Assembly (NCBI GenBank): GCA_903929065.1
Contig: CAIYTJ010000361.1
Location: forward strand, 1-12,105
Length of the DNA: 12,105 nucleotides
From: an uncultured Bacteroidales bacterium
GTDB taxonomy: Bacteria; Bacteroidota; Bacteroidia; Bacteroidales; Paludibacteraceae
Direction: 5' to 3'
Below are positions 6,406 to 12,105 of the stretch, piece after piece. Each line of letters begins with the position of its first letter. Position 1 is the stretch's first letter. Under the pieces are notes generated by a model. That model saw nothing but the letters and a program-made list of their open reading frames with translations. It was not told the DNA's origin and searched no databases. The position numbers were made by a program, and so were the translations under genes.

Positions 6406-7049
6406 ATCTTCCCGTCTTTCATTTCAATTACTCTATCCGAAAGTGCCGCCAGTTCTTTATCGTGTGTCACAATTACAATCGTCAATCCAAATTTATCGCG
6501 TAAATCGAACAACAATTTGTGAAGTTCATCTTTGTTTTTAGAATCCAAACTTCCCGAAGGTTCGTCTGCTAAAATTAGCGAAGGTTCGTTTATCAAAGCT
6601 CTGGCGACAGCAACGCGCTGTTTTTCACCACCCGAAAGTTCATTTGGTTTATGTTCCATCCGGTCGGTAAGTTGAAGATATTCAAGCAATTCTTTGGCTT
6701 TCTGTTCCGATTTTTTTTTGTCTTTTCGCCCGATTAATGCCGGAATCATCACATTTTCGAGTGCTGTAAACTCGGGCAAAAGCTGGTGAAACTGAAAAAT
6801 AAAACCAATATGCTTGTTGCGGAATGAAGCCAGTTCTTTTTCGCCCAATTTACTGAAATCAATACCATTAATCCGAATCAGACCTTCATTTGGTTTATCA
6901 AGCGATCCTAAAATCTGCAACAACGTGGTTTTTCCTGCACCGCTTGGGCCAACAATCGATACAATTTCACCTTTTGTCACAGCCAAATCAACGCTTTTGA
7001 GTACTTCCAGTTCGCCAAAACTTTTACGGATATTTTTTGCCTGAATCAT
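6393..7049 (-). CDS. LolD-type ABC transporter ATP-binding protein
   Basis: This ATPase subunit of the LolD/FtsE/MacB type is 218 residues long from the Met at 7049. All ABC motifs are intact in that numbering: Walker A GPSGAGKTT (34-42), Q-loop Gln86 (FIFQFHQLLPEF), signature LSGGEKQR (138-145), Walker B LILADEP (158-164) with 'SGSLDS' as D-loop, and H-loop His196 (THDKEL). This subfamily energises lipoprotein release or related membrane-extraction permeases. No partner permease is in the window, so the substrate is unproven. An upstream in-frame ATG at 7067 would add MENIRK. I prefer 7049 because LolD homologues start at 'MI' and because the -7 box at 7078-7085 would leave only a few bases of leader before 7067. 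The last codons (KIISN) lie inside the CAATTG repeat array. Confidence 0.9.
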   Translation of the reverse strand: MIQAKNIRKSFGELEVLKSVDLAVTKGEIVSIVGPSGAGKTTLLQILGSLDKPNEGLIRINGIDFSKLGEKELASFRNKHIGFIFQFHQLLPEFTALENVMIPALIGRKDKKKSEQKAKELLEYLQLTDRMEHKPNELSGGEKQRVAVARALINEPSLILADEPSGSLDSKNKDELHKLLFDLRDKFGLTIVIVTHDKELAALSDRVIEMKDGKIISN

Positions 7050-7077
7050 TTTTCTTATATTTTCCAAATATGGTTTG

Positions 7078-7085
7078 CAAAGTTA
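7078..7085 (-). promoter_or_regulatory. -7 promoter box for the ABC ATPase gene
   Basis: Read on the - strand this is TAACTTTG, an exact TAnnTTTG match. It would place the transcription start near 7071-7074, about 22-25 bases before the ATG at 7049. No clear TTG/TTTG -33 element is seen at the usual 19-21 bp upstream, so this is a partial promoter match. Confidence 0.5.
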
Positions 7086-7127
7086 TAATTTTCAGGCGAT
7101 AAACTTACTTTTTTGATTGAAAAAATG

Positions 7128-7135
7128 TACCTTTG
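7128..7135 (+). promoter_or_regulatory. -7 promoter box for the metallopeptidase-dgt operon
   Basis: TACCTTTG matches TAnnTTTG exactly and lies 40 bp before the ATG at 7176. A TTTG at 7112-7115 is too close (12 bp) to be the usual -33 element, and nothing better is visible further upstream. The box diverges from the ABC ATPase promoter 42 bp away. Confidence 0.5.
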
Positions 7136-7175
7136 TAGTGTTTATAAACCAATTTAAGCTGAATTATCAGACTAT

Positions 7176-7883
7176 ATGTTGTCAGATGCCGAGTTAGGAA
7201 CCATTGAATTCATTCGAAATGAACGCTCAAAACATATTCGTGTCCGAATTTTGAGTTCCGGTCTTAAAGTAACTCTTCCACCACGTGCAACTGAGGCTGA
7301 AGCAATGAAATTTATCAATTCCATTCGTGGAAAATTAATTCAAAAACAAGATAAACTAGAAAAAGGACTGGAAAAACGCAATATTCTGATTGACGAAAAA
7401 ACGCAATTGCAAACGCTGACTTTTCTCGTGGAAGCCAAGCCGGTAGAACGGAAAAATATTTATTTTTCTTTAAAAAACAGCACTTTACAAATCGAATTTC
7501 CTGTCGGAACTGATTGTAATGAAACCAAAACGCAGGAATTTTTTTGGAATGGAATCAGCCATTTCCTTCGCAAAGAAGCCAAACGGCTTTTGCCGGACCG
7601 CACAAAACAATTGGCAGCCAAATTTGGTTTTGATTTTTATGATATTAAAATTCAGTCAAGCAAAACGCGCTGGGGAAGTTGCTCGCGGGCAAAAAGCATC
7701 AATTTGTCGCTTTACCTGATGTTGCTTCCGGCTCATTTGATTGATTATGTGATACTTCATGAGCTTTGCCACACCCGGGAAATGAATCATGGATTGAATT
7801 TTTGGAAATTAATGGACAAGGTGACTGACAAAAAGAGTAAGGAATTTCGCAAGGAATTGAAAAATTATCATATGCCGCAATAG
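7176..7883 (+). CDS. YgjP-like (DUF45) zinc metallopeptidase
   Basis: This 235-residue protein belongs to the YgjP/SprT-like DUF45 family of predicted zinc metallopeptidases, often auto-annotated as M48 family. The catalytic block is complete: 'SSKTRWGSCSRAKSINLSL' at 161-179, HELCH at 195-199 giving two zinc-ligand His and the catalytic Glu, and His205 in NHGLNFW as the probable third ligand. The N-terminal half (1-110) is the beta-rich segment usual for the family and includes 'HIRVRILSSGLKVTLPP'. No signal peptide or membrane segment is present, so it should be cytoplasmic. The physiological substrate is not known. The gene leads a tight operon: its stop is separated by 1 bp from the small membrane protein gene. 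An exact -7 box lies 40 bp upstream. Confidence 0.9.
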   Translation: MLSDAELGTIEFIRNERSKHIRVRILSSGLKVTLPPRATEAEAMKFINSIRGKLIQKQDKLEKGLEKRNILIDEKTQLQTLTFLVEAKPVERKNIYFSLKNSTLQIEFPVGTDCNETKTQEFFWNGISHFLRKEAKRLLPDRTKQLAAKFGFDFYDIKIQSSKTRWGSCSRAKSINLSLYLMLLPAHLIDYVILHELCHTREMNHGLNFWKLMDKVTDKKSKEFRKELKNYHMPQ

Positions 7884-7884
7884 C

Positions 7885-8199
7885 ATGAAAACAAATTATA
7901 AATTTATTGGATTGTTAGTTTTAGCAATCGTTCTGGGAGTAATAATAGCCTGGATTGATTCGGGACCAAACTGGGATGATTCAGGAATAACTGCCGCCAT
8001 GATTGTGTTGGTATCAGGAGTTATCAGTATAATTTATCCGAGCCGTCCGTTGATTTGGGGGTTAGCTGTAAGTGCATGGATTCCAATCTACGGAATCATT
8101 AAAACAGGAAATTTTTCCTTATTATTTATATTATTATTCGGATTGGGCGGAGCATTTCTTGGCTCGTTTATTCATAAACTAATATTCAAAAAGAACTAA
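7885..8199 (+). CDS. Small four-helix membrane protein, unknown function
   Basis: I do not recognise this 104-residue protein. It has four likely membrane helices at about 7-23, 34-52, 56-71 and 78-98. A short acidic/aromatic loop (IDSGPNWDDSG, 24-34) lies between the first two, and it ends in a basic tail (HKLIFKKN). The last helix is Gly-rich (GLGGAFLGSF), which favours helix packing. No enzymatic motif or signal-peptidase site stands out. Gaps of 1 bp upstream and 3 bp downstream tie its translation to the metallopeptidase and dGTPase genes, so it is very probably a real gene. Whether it works with either neighbour is unknown. Confidence 0.78.
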   Translation: MKTNYKFIGLLVLAIVLGVIIAWIDSGPNWDDSGITAAMIVLVSGVISIIYPSRPLIWGLAVSAWIPIYGIIKTGNFSLLFILLFGLGGAFLGSFIHKLIFKKN

Positions 8200-8202
8200 A
8201 TA

Positions 8203-9525
8203 ATGAACTGGAACCAGCTTTTATCAACCAAACGTTTCGGACAGGAAGATTATTACAAAAAACGCGACGACGATCGTAGTGAATTTCAGCGTGATTATGA
8301 CCGACTGATTTTTTCGGCGCCGTTTCGCAGGCTTCAAAATAAAACGCAGGTTTTTCCGCTTCCGGGAAGTGTATTTGTTCATAACAGACTGACTCACAGC
8401 TTAGAAGTTTCGAGTGTCGGACGTTCACTGGGTGTAAATGTTGCTCACCGATTGAAAAACAGAAGCATTGAAACACCCTATTTTGAAGAAATTGGTTCCA
8501 TTGTTTCAGCCGCTTGTCTGGCACACGATTTAGGAAATCCACCTTTCGGGCATTCGGGCGAAAAAGCCATTGCCACTTATTTTTCGGAAGGAAACGGGAT
8601 GAATTTAAAGGCCGAAATGACTGAGGAGGAATGGAAAGATATTATTTGTTTCGAAGGAAATGCCAATGCGCTGCGGTTGCTGACGCATCAGTTTAATGGC
8701 CGTCGACCAGGTGGTTTTGTGTTGACATACAGCACATTGGCATCGGTGGTAAAATATCCGTATGCTTCCATTTATTCTGATCCAAAAAAACAAAAATTCG
8801 GATTCTTCGATTCGGAAAAAGCTGATTTTGAAAAAATTGCAAATGAACTTGGAATTCCAAACTCGCCTGAGAATCCTAACCGTTTTGCCCGTCATCCATT
8901 GGTTTTTTTAGTGGAAGCTGCTGACGATATTTGTTATCAGATAATGGATATTGAGGATGCTCATAAACTCAAAATTCTGACTTCTGAGGAAGTAAAAAGT
9001 TTATTTCTTGGTTTTTTTAGTCCCGAAAAAATTGCCCGCCGAATGGAAACCATGAATATGGTAACCGATGTGAATGAGCAGATTGCGTATTTGCGTTCGT
9101 CGGTAATAGGGCAGTTGATTGACGAATGTTCGGTCGTTTTTGCTGAAAACGAAGCATCAATATTGAACGGAACTTTTAATTCATCACTTATCAAACAATT
9201 GCCGCAACATTCATTTGAAGCTTATAAAAATTGCGAAAAAACGGCGGTTGCCAAAATTTATCGTTCATCCGAAGTGCTTGACGTAGAACTTGCCGGCTAC
9301 AAAATTATTCTAACGCTGTTGGAACATTTGGTGGTGGCAGTGCTAAGTCCTGAAAAAGCGTATTCAAAACAGCTTTTGATGCGCATTCCAGAGCAGTATG
9401 AAACCAATGCGCCAACTGTTTATGGTAAAATAATGGCGGTGCTGGATTATATTTCCGGAATGACCGACATTTATGCATTGGATTTATACCGGAAAATTAC
9501 CGGTATGAGTATTCCTACATTGTAA
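8203..9525 (+). CDS. dgt: Deoxyguanosinetriphosphate triphosphohydrolase (dGTPase)
   Basis: This is a 440-residue HD-domain dNTP triphosphohydrolase that cleaves dGTP to deoxyguanosine and triphosphate, tuning dNTP pools. HD metal ligands are visible: His65 in NRLTHSLEV, His108-Asp109 in AHDLGNPPFGHSGE, and an Asp at 241/242 in VEAADDICY. The N-terminal block 'DDRSEFQRDYDRLIFSAPFRRLQNKTQVFPL' is typical of bacterial Dgt. Length is normal and no domain is missing. It is the third gene of the + strand operon, 3 bp after the small membrane protein. The 3' end faces the CarboxypepD_reg gene across 5 bp, with a 7-bp hairpin inside its own last codons. Housekeeping is the simplest reading. Some dGTPases act as anti-phage enzymes by depleting dNTPs, but nothing in the sequence singles this one out. 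Confidence 0.95.
   Translation: MNWNQLLSTKRFGQEDYYKKRDDDRSEFQRDYDRLIFSAPFRRLQNKTQVFPLPGSVFVHNRLTHSLEVSSVGRSLGVNVAHRLKNRSIETPYFEEIGSIVSAACLAHDLGNPPFGHSGEKAIATYFSEGNGMNLKAEMTEEEWKDIICFEGNANALRLLTHQFNGRRPGGFVLTYSTLASVVKYPYASIYSDPKKQKFGFFDSEKADFEKIANELGIPNSPENPNRFARHPLVFLVEAADDICYQIMDIEDAHKLKILTSEEVKSLFLGFFSPEKIARRMETMNMVTDVNEQIAYLRSSVIGQLIDECSVVFAENEASILNGTFNSSLIKQLPQHSFEAYKNCEKTAVAKIYRSSEVLDVELAGYKIILTLLEHLVVAVLSPEKAYSKQLLMRIPEQYETNAPTVYGKIMAVLDYISGMTDIYALDLYRKITGMSIPTL
9486..9506. other. Short GC-containing hairpin at the end of dgt
   Basis: ATACCGG (9486-9492) and CCGGTAT (9500-9506) form a perfect 7-bp stem around a 7-base loop. It lies in the last codons of dgt, about 20 bp before its stop and 25 bp before the end of the convergent gene. 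No T-run follows on either strand, so it is not a standard intrinsic terminator, but it could slow or process convergent transcripts. Confidence 0.4.
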
Positions 9526-9530
9526 GAGAG

Positions 9531-10835
9531 TTATTTCTTTTCCAGCTGCTTTTGAATCTTTTTTATAGCAGAATCAATTGATTTTTCGGGTTCGATAACA
9601 TTGAATTCGCCCCAGAATTTAGGATCGGAGAAACCGGATGCTTCATCGCCAATGATGACCGAAGGTTTAAGCCGGTCTTTGAAATCGAAGGATTTCTTTT
9701 CAGCTCCTTGTCCCCAATCGGTCACAGCCATTTCCACTGTGGAAAAATAATTGGTATTGAATAGCCGTTTCTTCCATATTATTCTCATTCCCAATTCAAT
9801 TCGGCTGTAAGCATAATACCATTTTCCATCTTTTTCCAGATAGTCAATGCGGTATTTGGTTTCAGTAGGATAAGCACGGGCATTGAAAGGTTTTTTCTTG
9901 ATAAACATTTCTGCTGCAGCATCTTTATCGGTCAGATTCAGACTGAAAACTGCACTTTTCAGAGCTATTGTTTGAGCATCGATATACAATTTTCCGAAAT
10001 ACATTGGATATTTAGACCCGGGACGTTGTTTGAAATCAAGTACATAAATCAGCCGGTTATCTTCGTGAGCTGTATGATCGAAAGTAAACTCATAATTGGC
10101 AATCATATCGTCGGTGAAAATATAATCCGGATTTTTCATAATGTCCAGATACAGAGAATTATACGGTCCGCCCTGCAATTTGAAAGCCAACGTGTCTAAC
10201 TTATTGTAATCTGCTTTTTTGCGGGATTTGTAAAGCCGAACAGCATCCGGTTTAAAAGATGTATAAGGTTGTTTGTTGATTTCAACCACCGCTTCAGAAA
10301 GCGATACGTAAGCCGATTTGTTTTTGCGGATGGTTTCCCGATAAAAGGCGGTCATTAAAGTCTGTGCATTGAAATAATTGTCACCTCGTTTGTCCAGAAC
10401 CGCCCGGATAAGCACTTCAGCATCTTTCGAAATTACATTTAGCTCAGGCAGTTGAATCGGCGAAGGTTCCAGTTCAATGCGTGATTGATCAGGTTTTAAA
10501 TCGGCGAGAGCTACCAGTTTGTTTTTGTACCCGATAAATGTGATTTTGATTTTTGGATTGGCAATTTCTTTTGAAATCTTAATTGAAAAATCACCTTCGG
10601 AGTTGGAAATAGTAGAGATATTAGTTCCAACAACCGTCAAACCGGCATAAGCAAGATTTGCACCCGATTTTTTATCGACAATTTTACCTTTCAATTCAAT
10701 AAAATTATCTGAATCATTGTTTTTTACCGGTGGAAAATCAATTGCAAACAAAGGAATTGCAAATGCAATTAAGAACAAAAAAATGGCATAAATCGACAAA
10801 GATTTGTTTAATAGAAAGCCCGGTTGTGTTCTCAT
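9531..10835 (-). CDS. Exported protein with CarboxypepD_reg-like domain, unknown function
   Basis: This is a 434-residue exported protein. A basic N-terminus and a hydrophobic stretch at about 12-31 (SLSIYAIFLFLIAFAIPLFA) form a probable Sec signal peptide. Residues 47-125 match the CarboxypepD_reg-like beta-sandwich seen in many Bacteroidota surface proteins: 'LKGKIVDKKSGANLAYAGLTV', then a glycine-containing turn NSEGDFSI and ITFIGYKN. The remaining 300 residues include MTAFYRETIRKN (161-172) and 'SLSEAVVEI'. They look beta-rich and resemble the region that follows this domain in other Bacteroidota envelope proteins. I see no TonB-dependent receptor barrel and no T9SS sorting tail; the end is a basic/acidic helix (IKKIQKQLEKK). 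It may be periplasmic or outer-membrane associated. It converges on dgt across 5 bp, and 171 bp separate it from the nuclease gene on the same strand. Confidence 0.82.
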   Translation of the reverse strand: MRTQPGFLLNKSLSIYAIFLFLIAFAIPLFAIDFPPVKNNDSDNFIELKGKIVDKKSGANLAYAGLTVVGTNISTISNSEGDFSIKISKEIANPKIKITFIGYKNKLVALADLKPDQSRIELEPSPIQLPELNVISKDAEVLIRAVLDKRGDNYFNAQTLMTAFYRETIRKNKSAYVSLSEAVVEINKQPYTSFKPDAVRLYKSRKKADYNKLDTLAFKLQGGPYNSLYLDIMKNPDYIFTDDMIANYEFTFDHTAHEDNRLIYVLDFKQRPGSKYPMYFGKLYIDAQTIALKSAVFSLNLTDKDAAAEMFIKKKPFNARAYPTETKYRIDYLEKDGKWYYAYSRIELGMRIIWKKRLFNTNYFSTVEMAVTDWGQGAEKKSFDFKDRLKPSVIIGDEASGFSDPKFWGEFNVIEPEKSIDSAIKKIQKQLEKK

Positions 10836-11006
10836 AATAAATTGGATTTAAATCAAGAGACTGTAAAAATAGATAAAATTGTCTGATTGGAAAAATTCAA
10901 AAAAAATCAGTACAAGCTAATCTGAAATTACAACAAAAAAAACGGTTAAATAATTGAATTCTTTTTGGTTATAGCATTAATTCCAGTTGGTTGAAACATG
11001 AAAACT
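10836..11006. other. Intergenic region before the CarboxypepD_reg gene
   Basis: These 171 AT-rich bases lie between two - strand genes. They carry A-runs near 10898 and 10935. I find no exact TAnnTTTG box, no strong terminator hairpin after the nuclease gene and no small ORF with a recognisable product. A degenerate -7-like TATTTTTA lies on the - strand about 30 bases before the start codon at 10835. Confidence 0.5.
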
Positions 11007-12098
11007 TTAATTTGCCTTGTGATGCAGAACAAATTTTGTGACTTTTCGTGTGGTGCCCGAATACACTTCCAGAATGTATATACCGTTTTTTAATTCGTTT
11101 ACATCAATTGAAGCATCCGCCTGAAATTTATCCGTTTTGATGGTTATTCCTTCGGAATTTTTTATGAAGTAGGTGGATTTGGTCGGACTGTTCACTTTTA
11201 CTGTAAATTTGGAATCTTCCGGAGTAATTGGATTTGGATAGGCTACCAGATTAAAATCTTTCTCAGGTAAACTCCCATTTTCATCCCACGCAGATCCCAC
11301 ATACTTTCCCCAAATGAATTCAACAAGTTCAGGGTGATCTACAAAAGGATTCCTATTATGCTGTAAAAGGTATACGGCATTATTTCGGTTTATTTCCTTG
11401 GTGCTCACTGTATCTGTCCGATGCCATTTTAAAAGCAGTTCAATTGCATTCGGTCGGAAAACCGGATATGTGCCGCCATACATCATGCTTTCGGTACCGG
11501 TACTTTGCCAGCGGGTGGAATAATCTTCATAACAGGTTACCATGTACATGTAATCACGTGCAAAATCGCCTTTATATTCATCTGCAGGCTCAAAAACAAA
11601 ACCTGAATATTGAGGTAAATAACTTGTAGAAGGTCCTACTTTTACCACTCCGTTTGTAAAATCAGGTGTTCCGGTTACTTCGCCAATCGGATAATTTAAT
11701 TTGGCTGAATTGGCGGTAGCATCTGATGGATACAGGTTATGCAAATCAGTTCCCATTGGTATTGAATTTTCCTGTCCTGAAGCAACGCCAAACCAACTTT
11801 TTGGCAACGAGTGTTCGCGGTTTAATCCACTAAAGCTGGTACGATGAATATTGGAATACATATCCCAGAAATAACCTTCAGGACGCCAATCAGTTGTTTT
11901 AAAATAAGTGCTTGATGTATAGTAATCTAATTGAGTATGCGGCCTGATAATATTAAAAATGGCGGTTTTAAGTTCTGCTCCTTTTTTGCCGTTTGCAGCA
12001 TCATAATATCCTGCAGGAGCCTGAGCTTGTACTAAAAACGCTACGAGAAGAAGGAAAGAAACAGAGATATTTTTAATTTTGAAAAAAGGAGATTTCAT
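11007..12098 (-). CDS. Secreted endonuclease I family nuclease with T9SS sorting domain
   Basis: This is a 363-residue extracellular nuclease. A signal peptide covers residues 1-26 (a basic start, then VSFLLLVAFLVQAQA). The endonuclease I domain (EndA/Vvn/Dns type, His-Me finger fold) follows at roughly 35-265. It includes NREHSLPKSWFG (93-104, with likely catalytic His96), 'DLHNLYPSDATANSAKLNYP' (118-137), DYMYMVTCYEDYSTRW (182-197) and 'RNNAVYLLQHNRNPFVDHP' (238-255). Residues 282-360 (LVAYPNP...NGIYILEVYSG...KFVLH) look like a type A T9SS C-terminal sorting domain, so the enzyme should leave the cell or be surface-anchored via type IX secretion. Likely roles are degradation of external nucleic acid for nutrients or clearing of extracellular DNA. 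A TGA codon sits directly before the ATG in frame, which fixes the start. Only 7 bases upstream are present, so its promoter is outside the window. Confidence 0.94.
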   Translation of the reverse strand: MKSPFFKIKNISVSFLLLVAFLVQAQAPAGYYDAANGKKGAELKTAIFNIIRPHTQLDYYTSSTYFKTTDWRPEGYFWDMYSNIHRTSFSGLNREHSLPKSWFGVASGQENSIPMGTDLHNLYPSDATANSAKLNYPIGEVTGTPDFTNGVVKVGPSTSYLPQYSGFVFEPADEYKGDFARDYMYMVTCYEDYSTRWQSTGTESMMYGGTYPVFRPNAIELLLKWHRTDTVSTKEINRNNAVYLLQHNRNPFVDHPELVEFIWGKYVGSAWDENGSLPEKDFNLVAYPNPITPEDSKFTVKVNSPTKSTYFIKNSEGITIKTDKFQADASIDVNELKNGIYILEVYSGTTRKVTKFVLHHKAN

Positions 12099-12105
12099 TC
12101 AGTAC

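Noticed and set aside
7176..9525. A confirmed anti-phage defence system built around dGTPase
   Set aside because: All three genes fit housekeeping families, no other defence gene is present, and the dGTPase has no unusual extra domain.
10741..10763. Direct repeat ATTGCAAA, 15 bp apart
   Set aside because: It encodes the repeated FAI of the hydrophobic signal peptide (IAFAIPLFAI) on the - strand, so the codons explain it.
12099..12105. Adapter remnant at the right edge
   Set aside because: TCAGTAC does not match an adapter end I recognise. The seven bases are consistent with the native upstream region of the nuclease gene and contain the in-frame TGA.

Overview
The window looks like a piece, probably a whole contig, from a member of the Bacteroidota. 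The DNA is AT-rich. Three intergenic sites match the phylum's -7 promoter box (TAnnTTTG). The secreted nuclease ends in a type IX secretion (T9SS) sorting domain, and there is a CarboxypepD_reg-like surface or periplasmic protein. The order ruvB followed by an O-unit flippase is also familiar from this phylum. I cannot name a genus. Bases 1-21 are not biological: they match the 3' end of the Illumina TruSeq adapter with one C missing, and genuine ruvB codons begin at base 22.

Left block (22-4143, + strand): the C-terminal half of ruvB, a DUF2007 protein, a Wzx-type flippase and two different GT2 glycosyltransferases, closely spaced and probably one transcript. Meeting them tail to tail, with a 27-bp overlap of coding ends, is an O-antigen ligase/polymerase-like membrane protein (4117-5547, - strand). 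It lies 11 bp behind an RNase HI that has an N-terminal hybrid-binding (viroplasmin-like) domain. Together the flippase, two transferases and ligase/polymerase look like a small or partial cell-surface glycan locus lodged between housekeeping genes.

Middle (6192-7175): a tRNA-Arg(CCT) with a well-formed Bacteroidota promoter, then an AT-rich block with five CAATTG palindromes spaced every 15-16 bp. This block runs into the last codons of a convergent LolD-type ABC ATPase. The ATPase and the gene to its right are divergent, and each has an exact -7 box in the gap between them.

Right block (7176-12098): a three-gene + strand operon (YgjP-like zinc metallopeptidase, small four-helix membrane protein, dGTPase) with gaps of 1 and 3 bp. 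Facing it are two - strand genes for exported proteins: a CarboxypepD_reg-domain protein of unknown role and a secreted endonuclease I with a T9SS tail.

I found no CRISPR array, insertion sequence, phage gene, toxin-antitoxin pair or recognisable defence island. The least explained items are the phased CAATTG array, the glycan cassette and its antisense gene overlap, and the unidentified small membrane protein between the peptidase and dGTPase genes. No stretch of 300 bases or more lacks a gene.
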